This document shows positions 43,235-53,082 of a DNA stretch of 64,000 nt, in pieces. This stretch comes from Pseudevernia furfuracea (lineage: Eukaryota; Ascomycota; Lecanoromycetes; Lecanorales; Parmeliaceae). Under the pieces are notes generated by a model. It was not told the DNA's origin. It saw only the letters and a program-made list of their open reading frames with translations, and made no database searches. Both the position numbers and the translations under genes were made by a program. Where the stretch lies: positions 1,798,001 through 1,862,000 of the forward strand of contig JAIUPT010000041.1 in NCBI GenBank assembly GCA_022315425.1. The letters run 5' to 3'. The first letter of the stretch is position 1. Each line of letters opens with the position of its first letter.

Positions 43235-46225
43235 TCACAAGAATGACGCACCAGGGAAGGTTTTTCGCCCTTCGATGTTGACAGCGTACTCGAAGATTCC
43301 CTCCTCAGTCGCAACAAAACTGAGGTATACCGTCAATACAGTCCCTATCCAGGAAGAAATGCGAAACTTACAGATTTCGGCCGTCTACACTCCATCCGAT
43401 TCCCATAGTGATGAGGCCCTCTTCCCGCCTGGGGCTCCTCTGATACCTCCTTAATAGTAACTCCCGATCGATCTCATCATACACAACGTCAGCTCTGCCA
43501 TGGGTTGCTCTCATCTGCCTCAACGATCGCGCATTATCTCTGGCACGATTCGCGCGCGCGTCCAACGTATCTGCATGTTCGGCCGGCACTTGCTCTCTGG
43601 GACGGTCTAGGGTAGCTGGCTGTACCGCCGTGGCTTGCACACGGCGTTCCAGATTTCTCGATTGCAAGCTGCGCAATGTATCGGGCGGGACGTTGGCAGT
43701 CGACATCGCATCAGTGATTGTCTGCCATGGATCGGCGGAGTTGAAGGGCGTATTGGTGGCATTTGTGTCGCGTGTGCTGCCAGAAAGGCGAGAAGGGGAA
43801 GCAGAAAGGGTTGGAGTGGCCGTACCAGGTGCAAGGCTCGAGGGATGAGGTGACGAGGTATTGGGATTCGAGTCGTAGGTGGACATGACGACCGAACTGC
43901 GGCGGCGCGGTTGATATGAGCGGTCATTCAGACGAGATCTCTCTCGCTGGCGCATGAAATCATGTATGCTGGCTGTTGAACGATTTTGGGAGTTAGACGA
44001 AGGGGAGGGGGGGCCCCTCCATTCACGAGGTTCTGTCCGCCCGATAGATGATGAGTTGTAGCTCACGCTTATTGGAGCGGCTGAACCAGTAGGGTTGCTA
44101 GAAGAAATGAAATGACTTCCTCGTAGGATTCGCCGGTTAATGGAGTCAATCAATTGTCGCTCCCGCGATGCTAGTGCTGCCGCAGCGTCACGTTCGATTC
44201 TTCTTCGCTCGGCAGCAAGCTCCACGTTGTTCGTCGTGCGGATTACAGCAGCCAGCTGGTCCTGTGCCTCCAAGGCCTCTCTGTGCCTTTCCACAAACCT
44301 GCGTTCGATCTCCAGCTGCCGCTGCTCTGATGTAGTGTCATACTCTTCCACTTCCGTTCTCGTAAGACCTGGGGAGTCGGTGTGTAGGTCAATTGTTTGC
44401 CTCGATTGGAATGCATTGCGCAAATCTACTACGCATACATGGCCTTGATCTTCGGACTGTGTTTTCATACATTAGCTTTCGCTCGCGTCGGTGAGTTTGG
44501 GTCATTTGTCGAATTGAGGAAGAAATTGAAAATGTTGAGATCGATTTTCGACCACACCCTTGCGACTGAGATCGCAGTAGAAGATCGAATGAATGTCCTT
44601 CAGAAGTGTGCTTACCCTAGATGACTTCGAAGTCAGCAGGTCTCTTGCAGAAGCAAATCCAAGTCGTGAAACAGGTCCATGGAGTGTTGTAACCCCGAGA
44701 CGAACCTTGCAAATCGAACTACATTACGAATGCTAAAAAGCGCTAGGAAAACACAACTTACCAGGCTAAAAGATCCCATGGGCCGGGAGAAAACTTCATT
44801 GATCGGACAGCACCTGTGTGGACAGGGGACATAGAAGGCCGAGAGGACCTCAGTACATCGATTACCGCTTCATCAGCATCCATGTTATCATGAATCAACG
44901 CTGTATCGAAGATCGTGATGAGGCCATTCTGCGAAGCGACGGCGCAAATATCTATGGAGGTTTCGGAGTCAACATAGCTTCCTCACGGCAATATGTCTGA
45001 AATGTAAGACAATTGAAGGCACAAAGAGGAGTTTGGCTTCCGAAAACCCTCTTGTGACTCAATTAAGGGTACAAAAGAAGAGGAATTCTCAGAAATGCAC
45101 GTACGACCGGATGGTGAGAAGGCAGTAGAGAAGCTTTGCACATTTTGGAGTCAGCATGCTTCTTTAAGTGAGATAATTGAGTCGCAAGACAGGTTTCGGG
45201 AGTAGAAAAGATCAGTCTCTCCCCAAAATATGTCTTGCGGCTCAATTTCAGTACCAAATCGAAAGGATCATCTCGCAAATGTACGTACCATGCATCCTTC
45301 GATTCTGCGAGGCTCAATTTGAGCGCCGCGATCTCGTGCCACTCATATCTTGCGTAGGACGATACGCCATCGCTCAAAGCGCCAAGTAACCGCGCTCTTT
45401 TGCAAAAGAACGCTGTATGTCTATCCCCAACAGCAAGGAGAAGCTTCCCATCCGGTGATATCGAAGCATGATTCATGGCAATGGGAAATTCGAGCGTTTC
45501 AAGTAAGCGGGACTGGGTTAGCGAGAAGATTCGGACACTTTGGTCATTGTTCCTGAGCACAAGACATCAATCCTCGTTCCCAAGGAGCAAAGTCAGCACA
45601 GCTTACGCCAATAGAGCCACGACTTCATCCTCCAGGCCGTTATCCTCGCTTCGTAGAAGATGAACTGTGATTGAGTTGACGATATCGGCCCCAAGCTCAT
45701 GGGTCTGTAACTCATACAAGGTCCCATTGGAAGGTCGAGCCAATTGGAGAAGCACACTGGGATCACTGAAGGTACGCCTATATTCAGGGTCCAGGTCCAG
45801 AGGTAAGAGCTCATCGACATCGGCATGCTGCCTGAATGCTGTCGTCGGCCCATCGCTGCTTTCACTGATACTGATGAAGGCACATCGCCCGTTTTCTCGC
45901 CCGCCAACGCAGATCCAACCGTAGCCGGCATCAAGACAAACTGGCTGCCAGGGCAAGCTCTTGATCAGCTTTCTTTTCCGCGTAGGAATGTGTAAAACGT
46001 AGATCTCATGGTCAGAGGCATAGTAGATGATGTTGGGGTCTCTGGTGCTTATAAAATTTTTGAGCTGGTTATGTCTATGTGTATCACTTGGTCAGGGCAT
46101 CTTTAACGGACAGCAGTGACAGAGACTTCTTACTGTTGGGGAATCTTGAGAGGGTAGAACTTCGTTTCACTAGGTCTATGGCCTATTGTTAGTTTGATTG
46201 ACGACGCATCGTCGTACAACGCCAT
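43235..46225 (-). CDS. WD40-repeat protein (DUF2415-like) with tandem introner-like introns
   Basis: Exons are 46134-46225, 45607-46074, 45289-45552, 45105-45133, 44762-44951, a single base at 44616, 43372-44456 and 43235-43319. They sum to 2214 b and 737 aa, in frame only if the 1-nt exon is counted. The protein starts MALYDDASSIKLTIGHRPSE. WD-type blades include AGYGWICVGGRENGRCAF, NNDQSVRIFSL, CFSTAFSPSG-HICAVASQNG-LITIFD, VRSMKFSPGPWDLLAW-SEDQGHVCVVDLR and GIGWSVDGRNL-FVATEEGIFEY. The DUF2415-like match rests on WDLLAW...VDLR. A Ser/Arg-rich insert of ~280 residues lies before the last blade. Four of seven introns are 145-159 b and related; the rest are 52-59 bp. The cellular role is unknown. 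Confidence 0.85.
44457..44615 (-). repeat. Introner-like intron (member 6, most diverged)
   Basis: A 159-b GT-AG intron whose donor (g|gtaagc) is separated from the preceding intron by one nucleotide. It shares cttctga near its 5' end and a tcgcaagggtgtggtcg middle block with the 44952-45104 intron. The 3' block is replaced by gctaatgtatgaaaacacag, so membership is less certain. Confidence 0.5.
44617..44761 (-). repeat. Introner-like intron (member 5)
   Basis: A 145-b GT-AG intron (donor tg|gtaagttgtgttttcc, acceptor catctag). It carries the family 3' block gctgacttcgaa (plus-strand 44626-44637). It abuts the next intron with a single G between. Confidence 0.7.
44952..45104 (-). repeat. Introner-like intron (member 4)
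   Basis: A 153-b GT-AG intron with donor gtacgtgcattt and 3' block gttgactccgaa (plus-strand 44962-44973). By eye it aligns along much of its length with the 45134-45288 intron, from which it is separated by a 29-bp exon. Confidence 0.75.
45134..45288 (-). repeat. Introner-like intron (member 3)
   Basis: A 155-b GT-AG intron with donor gtacgtacattt, middle block ccgcaagacatattttgg and 3' block gctgactccaaaa (plus-strand 45143-45155). Retention would read open for a while and then stop at the 45063 frame end. Confidence 0.75.
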
Positions 46226-46537
46226 ATCTTACTTTGTATAGTCAATGGTCATTATGTGGTTGCAGGGAAGCCTTTATGCTGCCTCGATATTTGAAGCATT
46301 GGGTATTTCATCAAAGTGAGAAGCAATGGGAGAAGTTGGTGTGACGTCCTGCGATAGGGCTAGGTTAGCCACTTCGATGAAGTTTGCCGCCATGAATCTT
46401 TTTTTTTTCGAATCTTTTTCCACTACTTCAATATCTCATCATCTTGCCTCTCGACAATTTTACATCATTCCTTACGATATTCTCCACCTGCATAAAACAT
46501 CACTTCTTGATTATCGGTGGTTATCAGCCGTCAAAAA
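46226..46537. promoter_or_regulatory. Shared upstream region of the WD40 gene and SSC1
   Basis: 312 bp between divergent starts. It includes a T-rich run with two gaatc words (46396-46425). A heat-shock element would be expected for an Hsp70 gene, but no clean nGAAnnTTCn array was seen. Confidence 0.4.
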
Positions 46538-48760
46538 ATGCTTTCGTCGAGGGTCGCCAGATCGGTAAGCCCGCCCCAGGAACATGATGTTTCGCTTGCA
46601 AGCTTACCACTGGAGCTCTAGCTGCCTCGCACGACCTCCGCATTCTCACGCTCTTCTGTCGTCCGCTCACCTTTAGCATCTTCATTCATTCGATGTCAGT
46701 CTTCAGGTGGCGAAGGAAAGGTCAAAGGCCAAGTGATTGGTATTGATCTTGGTACGTGCAAAAGCGCTCAAAACCTTCATTTGGCTATCTGCTGAGACCC
46801 AAAAACAGGCACAACCAACTCAGCTGTCGCTGTTTTAGAAGGCAAAACACCCAGAATAATAGAAAACGCCGAGGGTCAGTATTACTAGCTATGCTCTACA
46901 CTTCTGGGCAACTATACTAAAGGATTTGCTCCAGGAACAAGGACAACGCCTTCTGTCGTTGCTTTTGCACAAGATGGCGAGCGACTTGTCGGCATATCTG
47001 CCAAACGTCAGGCTGTCGTAAATCCAGAAAACACTCTCTTCGCCACCAAGCGTCTCATCGGGCGCAAATATACCGATGCCGAGTGTCAGCGAGATATCAA
47101 AGAAGTACCATACAAGATTGTCCAGCACACAAACGGAGATGCTTGGGTCGAGGCTCGGGGGCAGAAGTATTCACCTTCCCAAATCGGAGGCTTCGTTCTT
47201 CAGAAGATGAAGGAAACAGCCGAGTCCTACCTCAACAAGAGTATCAAGAATGGTGTCGTCACTGTCCCCGCTTATTTCAACGATTCGCAGCGTCAAGCTA
47301 CCAAAGATGCTGGGCAGATCGCTGGTCTTGACGTCTTGCGAGTTGTAAACGAGCCCACAGCTGCTGCGCTTGCGTATGGCCTTGAGAAAGAAGAAGATCG
47401 TGTTATCGCAGTCTACGATCTAGGAGGTGGAACCTTTGACATTTCGATCCTTGAGATTCAAAAGGGCGTTTTCGAGGTCAAGTCAACCAACGGTGACACT
47501 CATTTGGGTGGTGAGGACTTCGATATTAACCTCGTTCGCCACCTGGTGCAGCAATTCAAGAAAGAATCTGGCATCGATCTGTCAAATGACCGTATGGCTA
47601 TACAACGTATCCGTGAGGCTGCCGAGAAGGCCAAGATCGAGCTTTCCTCGAGTCTTCAAACGGACATTAACCTTCCTTACATCACAGCCGACGCCTCAGG
47701 ACCCAAGCACATCAACTTGAAGATGTCAAGATCGCAGCTCGAAAACCTCGTCGCACCTCTAATTGGCAGGACCATCGATCCAGTGAGAAAAGCCTTAAAA
47801 GATGCAAACTTACAGGCAAAGGATATTCAGGAAGTTATCCTTGTTGGAGGCATGACTCGCATGCCCAAGGTCACAGAATCAGTAAAGAGTATCTTTGGCC
47901 GGGATCCTGCAAAATCGGTCAATCCAGATGAGGCTGTGGCCATCGGTGCTGCTATCCAAGGTGCTGTACTAGCTGGTGAGGTTATGGATGTCCTACTGCT
48001 CGATGTCACGCCTCTCTCTCTTGGTATCGAGACTCTTGGTGGCGTTTTTACGCGTTTGATTAATCGGAATACCACCATACCCACCAAGAAGTCGCAGGTT
48101 TTTTCCACAGCAGCAGATTTCCAGACCGCTGTTGAGATCAAGGTGTATCAGGGTGAGCGTGAGCTCGTCCGTGATAACAAGTTGCTCGGAAACTTTCAAC
48201 TCGTCGGTATTCCCCCAGCCCACCGTGGTGTTCCTCAAGTCGAAGTGACATTCGACATTGACGCCGACTCCATCGTGCACGTTCACGCCAAAGACAAGTC
48301 TACCAACAAGGATCAATCCATTACCATTGCGTCTGGATCTGGTCTCTCGGACTCAGAGATCGAAGGAATGGTAAACGATGCTGAAAAGTACGGAGAGCAG
48401 GACAGGGAACGAAAGTCCGCCATTGAGGCAGCCAACCGCGCTGACGGTGTTCTGAACGATACCGAGAAGGCTCTAAAAGATTTTGCTGACAAGCTCGACA
48501 AAGCTGAAGCAGATCAACTGAAAGAGAAGATCTCCACGCTCCGAGAGTTCGTTGCGACGAACCAAAGCGGTGAGGGGAGTGCAACGGCAGCGGAGCTCAA
48601 GGAGAAGACAGATGAGCTGCAAATGGCAAGCTTAAACCTTTTCGACAAGATGCACAAGGCCCGCACAGAGGAGCAGCAGACGCCACCACCGGGTAATGAA
48701 GGAGAGACACCACCAGAGGGCCAGCAAGGTGGCGACAGCAAAGGCGAGAAGAAGCCGTAG
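46538..48760 (+). CDS. SSC1: Mitochondrial Hsp70 (Ssc1)
   Basis: Matrix chaperone and import motor. Exons are 46538-46564, 46622-46751, 46809-46874 and 46935-48760, with introns of 57, 57 and 60 bp, giving 682 aa. An Arg/Ser-rich presequence (MLSSRVARS-LPRTTSAFS...) leads to VIGIDL-GTTNSAVAVLEG. Other Hsp70 signatures: VYDLGGGTFDISILEIQ, VILVGGMTRMPKV, DVTPLSLGIETLGGVFT. The C-terminal lid ends in a Gly/Glu/Gln-rich tail without EEVD, as expected for an organellar form. All three introns fall in the first 230 coding bases. Confidence 0.97.
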
Positions 48761-49179
48761 GGTACCATGTTGCAAAAGCAGTCTTCCTTCGAATCCTTCT
48801 CTTCATTGAAAGCCTCTCATCTTGCGGCATCTTGTGTACCCATACTTCCGTTCTACTGGCGTTTTTCTCTCACATGGCGCCAGCAGCTTCTTCACCTGTG
48901 GTTCTCATACGATGACGGATACTACTGGTCCTTACTGCATGGTCGAAGCGCTTTCTGTAACTACATAGGTTAATATTAGATGAAACAAAGAAAACTCCTC
49001 TCTTAGAAAATTCGATATTGACTTGCTATTCTTGAGCCCCTCGTTGGTGCTCCCCAGTCTCCCACTCGGTTCACCCTAGAGTAACTCAAAAACTCCAGAT
49101 TCAAAACAGAGCCAAATCCGCAACATTTGCATATTCATATTCTCAACCTCATCTTCCGCAGCATAGCCAGACTTTCAAG
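48761..49179. other. Intergenic, about 420 bp
   Basis: 3' region of SSC1 and promoter of the BAR-domain gene. Nothing specific recognised. Confidence 0.55.
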
Positions 49180-50506
49180 ATGGACAAATTCCAGGCATTT
49201 GGGAAGAACATAACGTGGGTGTTTCTACGAACCCCTCACAGTCCTGTCTGGTTAACTAAACAATGGGCAGGTCGTCGTTCTCCCCTTTCGCAGCTCGAAC
49301 TCAACAGTACGTCAAAGAGCAGCTGGGCACTGCTGACGACAAGGTACAAATTCCCCAGACACCCCAAGAGTCGTGCGTACCTTGTCAGCGCAGCTGAAGC
49401 TTGGTACTTAGACTGAGCTCCCACCTGACTACATCGAGCTCGAAAAGCGAGTTGATGCCCTCAAACAAGTACATCAGAAGCTTCTTCAAGTCACGTATGC
49501 TTTGGACTACCTTAAACCCCCACCCTCCACTCCCCACTGACAGCCACGAAAGCTCGCAATACTCGAACGAAGCCTATGACTACCCTCCCAACATCCGCGA
49601 GTCCTTTAACGACCTCGGACGCACCATAACCGATAAAGTCAACCTCCTTTCCCACGCCAAATCCCCCGCCGAAGCCCAAGCAGCTTTCACCGCTCCCCCC
49701 AGCGCCAAGCCCCAGCCGAAGACCTTCCCCCATGCAATCGCTCGCGCCTCCCTCGCCGGCAGTCAACTGCTCATCCAGACCAGTCCTTCCTCCTCAAGTG
49801 GAGAAGACCCACTAGCTACCGCTCTTGAGAGATATGCCTTGGCGAGCGAGAAGGTGGGAGAAGCCCGCTTGGCGCAAGACCAACAGATCCAGCAGAGATT
49901 CCTGGCAGGTTGGAGCACTACGCTGAATACGAATCTGATGTTTGCAACCAGGGCGAGGAGGAGTGTGGAGAATGCGAGGTTGGGGCTTGATGCTACAAAG
50001 GCCAAAGGGAAGGGTGGAAAGGGAGAGGAGGATCTGCCGATGAGTGATGAGCATAGAGCTGAGGTGGAGAGGAAAGAGGATGATTTTGTAGGGGTTACGG
50101 AAGAAGCTGTGGGTGTGATGAAGAATGTGCGTTTTGCCCTCTCTCGTGAAGACGAGTGTTCACTCAGGAGTTTACTGACACGGAGCTGGATGAAAGGTCC
50201 TTGACACGCCAGAGCCTTTACGCAACCTCGCAGATCTTATCGCTGCGCAGCTGGAATACCACAAAAAGGCCTACGAGATCTTGAGCGAGCTGGCACCTGT
50301 TGTCGACGGCCTTCAGGTTGAGCAGGAGGCGAGCTATAGGTAAGCTGCTTTTCGGAGTCGTTCTCTCGCACTTTGGGGAGTATTTAGGACCTGAAGACAA
50401 CATCCGGTGATATCAAATTACTAAGACATTTCATGTGACTAAAACTATTTTCAAATGGACATGCTGACTTCAAATTCTCGATAGGAAGAGCCGTGATGGC
50501 AGTTGA
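49180..50506 (+). CDS. BAR-domain protein (Gvp36-like)
   Basis: Six exons: 49180-49214, 49271-49343, 49412-49494, 49544-50126, 50197-50339 and 50485-50506. Introns are 56, 68, 49, 70 and 145 bp. The product is 312 aa. It reads MDKFQAFGKNIT-SSFSPFAART, then helical BAR sequence (DYIELEKRVDALKQVHQKLLQ, NIRESFNDLGRTITDKV, ALERYALASEKVGEARLAQD, AAQLEYHKKAYEILSELAPV). It ends YR-KSRDGS. BAR proteins of this group bend Golgi and endosome membranes in vesicle traffic. The last intron belongs to the introner-like family and leaves only seven residues in the final exon. Confidence 0.88.
50340..50484 (+). repeat. Introner-like intron (family member 2)
   Basis: A 145-b GT-AG intron in the BAR gene. 5' block gtaagctgcttttcgga, middle block aagacaacatccgg, 3' block gctgacttcaaa (50463-50474), acceptor ctcgatag. 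It is twice the length of the gene's other introns. Confidence 0.75.
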
Positions 50507-51226
50507 ATGGGGCCCTTGAAACGGGGAATCTAACCGGAGGAACCCTGATCTTTTCATCCGCAATCCATAAGCTCTGGTTTCCTTTCTGTTACGGACACAA
50601 AGTGCAGTGTCTGTCAACCTTAGTCTTTCCAGCAGCTATTGTAGCCGGCGTTCTTGAGAGAACCATGCACCTGGGAGTGCCGCTTTATCAATTGAGTCAC
50701 AAACTTCTGCCCATTCCATTGAATTCATCGCAGCCTCATCTCACACCAAAGATGGTATCTTAATACTTGGGTGTGCGAATGCTGAAGCAAACACCGAGTC
50801 TCCAAGTCTTTCCGCAGGCAAAGAAGCCACCATCAATTTTCATATCCCATAAAATCTGCCTATGCATTCACGCGAGTTCCTCCAGCTTCGCAGCAAGAGC
50901 ATGCCGATAGCATCCTATCCACTATTTCCTTTTGCCGGCTCAAGGATCTGGTCTGAGATTGCCACGAGTGAATTCAAGGTCTCAGAGCGTATCCTTTATT
51001 GCTCTCAGGAACATCACTTCTTCGGGGAAGTCTTCGGTTAGTCTCGAGCTTGAAGAGCGACGGCTTAAGTCCGGAAGAGCTGTTTCTCTAACCTTACAAA
51101 CAGTACATCCCTGAAGATCGCTGCGCGTGCGTTCAACGTAATGAGCGATTCTGCTGATGACGCGGTTGGTTCGAAAATTGCCGGAAAATAGTTTCAAGTG
51201 TTTTTTGGCCGTCCGTTCTTCTCGCT
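50507..51226. other. Convergent 3' spacer
   Basis: 720 bp between the BAR-gene stop and the ARV1 stop. An 86-codon frame (50503-50763) shows no family resemblance. Confidence 0.55.
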
Positions 51227-52442
51227 TCACCCATCGGCTCCAAGTCCAACAGCCCCCAATATTACACTTCTGACAACCCACTTTACCGCTACACCAGCGG
51301 CAACCAAGCCCAAAGCTGTCAAATACCCGCATCCCAGTAGTATCCTCAGCGCCTCCATATTCTGGACAGCAACAGCCCATGCAACACCTTGTCGCACCCA
51401 ATCAACGCCTCCGCCTTGCGTAGAGAGAAAGCCGAATAGAAATGTCATGCTGGAACTGTTGAGAGGTAATTCCGAAGTCGAGGTAGGATTCGTGGCTTCT
51501 GATGTATCACCATACTTCCAGACAACCATCAAGATGGGAAATAAGGACATGCAGGAGCTGACAAACAGAGCAGTCGAGATGGAATTAGAGGTTGGCTTCT
51601 TCGGCGGCCGAGAAGGTGGAGCGATGTTGTTACCATCAGAATTGCGATTGAGGCCAGCTTCATTTTTATACTCATCTTTTGCTGTGGCACCAAGCTTCCA
51701 AACGATAGCCAGCCAACGGATGATCAAGTGCTGTGCGAGTGTGGTGAAGGCACAGAGGAAGAAGTAGAAGGCATATTGGAGGACTACGGGAAGTGTTGGG
51801 ATTGGCGAATTGTCTGTGAAGGATGAAGGGAAGGATTCAATGTGGGACCAGGTTAGATAGACGTCGAAGAGGAGGAGAAGGGTGCCGAGGCGGGTGATGG
51901 AGGGCTGATATGTAAGGTGTTAGTAATTTTTCACAGCACGTCGTTAGAAGAAAGCGTACGTCGAGCTCATCATCATCACGAGAGAGGCGATTGAACAGAA
52001 GATGTCTGTAGACCTGTCAGAGCGTTAGCCTTGAGCACCCTCAGTAACTGCCAGCATAGCTGATGACAACAAACGCCAACAGGCTGGTCGTCTTATGGAT
52101 ACCTGCTTCTTCTTATCAAACCTGGCTTACCTGTGGTTTGACGAGCACCAGATCAATAAACAACACTACGAAGTCGTGCTCGACATACTTGTCCGCAAAG
52201 CGCTTGCAACGGGGACATTGCGTTAACCTTACGTCTCCACCCGCTCCAGTGTTTGCAGTCTTGGCCTTGGTTTCCGAGACCTTTGGTACATTGGGAACGG
52301 GCTTCTGTGAGCTCGAAAGATTCGAGGTGGACTCCTTATGGATCGGATTAGAGACAGGCGGAGCGGTGGCTTTGTGATTTCGACTGTGGAGGACGTGGTA
52401 GAGCTGAGAGACCGGATAGCAACATTCGATACATATTGGCAT
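51227..52442 (-). CDS. ARV1: Sterol/GPI-precursor homeostasis protein Arv1
   Basis: An ER-membrane protein involved in sterol distribution and delivery of GPI intermediates. Exons are 52131-52442, 51960-52013 and 51227-51904, with introns of 117 and 55 bp, giving 347 aa. The Arv1 homology domain has the zinc-binding pattern CIEC...CPRC: MPICIECCYPVSQLY, then a ~50-residue Ser/Lys/Pro insertion, then RLTQCPRCKRFADKYVEHD, IDLVLVKPQ-VYRHLLFNRL. Several membrane helices follow (LGTLLLLFDVYL, YAFYFFLCAFTTLA, ILLGCGYLTALGLVAAGVA). An earlier in-frame ATG (52523) is less likely than the canonical MPICIEC start. Confidence 0.95.
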
Positions 52443-53082
52443 ACTGCCCTGAAGAGAATCTTCACATGTTTGAAGAGGAAAAATCCGTGAGCCTTTGGAA
52501 TTCCTTGAAGTTTGAAGGTTCACCGTCTACGAATTTCGAAAATGTTAGGTGTAGCCCTAATGCTCTAATTTGGATAGACTACCTCGAGTCCTCGACTACT
52601 CGTACTCACAAGAAGGATGATTGCTAAGTACTTACCTTATTATACAAGATACTTCTTCAGCCACAATCATTCATTCGTTCATGCATTCATTTCTAGACTG
52701 CTATCGCATGATCAAAAAATCAAACGCCAGCCCAGGGTCGCAATCCGCTGACTACCTAAGAGACCTGGCAGACTTGCAATTGCCAAAAGACAATGTCATT
52801 CGGAGATCAAGGATCATGAGGATTCATCTCTGTTCACCAACACAAAGGCGATCATGGAAAGAGATCCTACCATGCATGCAAACGCACTCCGGCCGTTCCA
52901 TTATTCTGTCAACGGAACAGTGTGGTGTTTGCTGTTGCGATCCAACAGAGTGGTCGGAGTATACGTTTCGGCAGTGGATTGACAGCACGGACGGGCAAAG
53001 ACTTATGTCAAAGTCGCCAACATGGCCTTCACCACTCTTGAGTCAGGTGCTTAGGCTTAATCAGCTCAATGTCTTTTGCCAG
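52443..53082. other. Intergenic, about 640 bp
   Basis: ARV1 upstream region and 3' side of the next minus-strand gene. It contains an imperfect cattcatt repeat (near 52665-52692). A plus-strand frame that runs on into the next gene is rejected as a shadow. Confidence 0.55.

Noticed and set aside
46396..46430. Possible heat-shock element upstream of SSC1
   Set aside because: Only gaatc words in a T-rich run; no alternating nGAAn/nTTCn array.
52014..52130. ARV1 intron 1 (117 bp) as an introner-like element
   Set aside because: Long, but it lacks the 5', middle and 3' blocks of the family.
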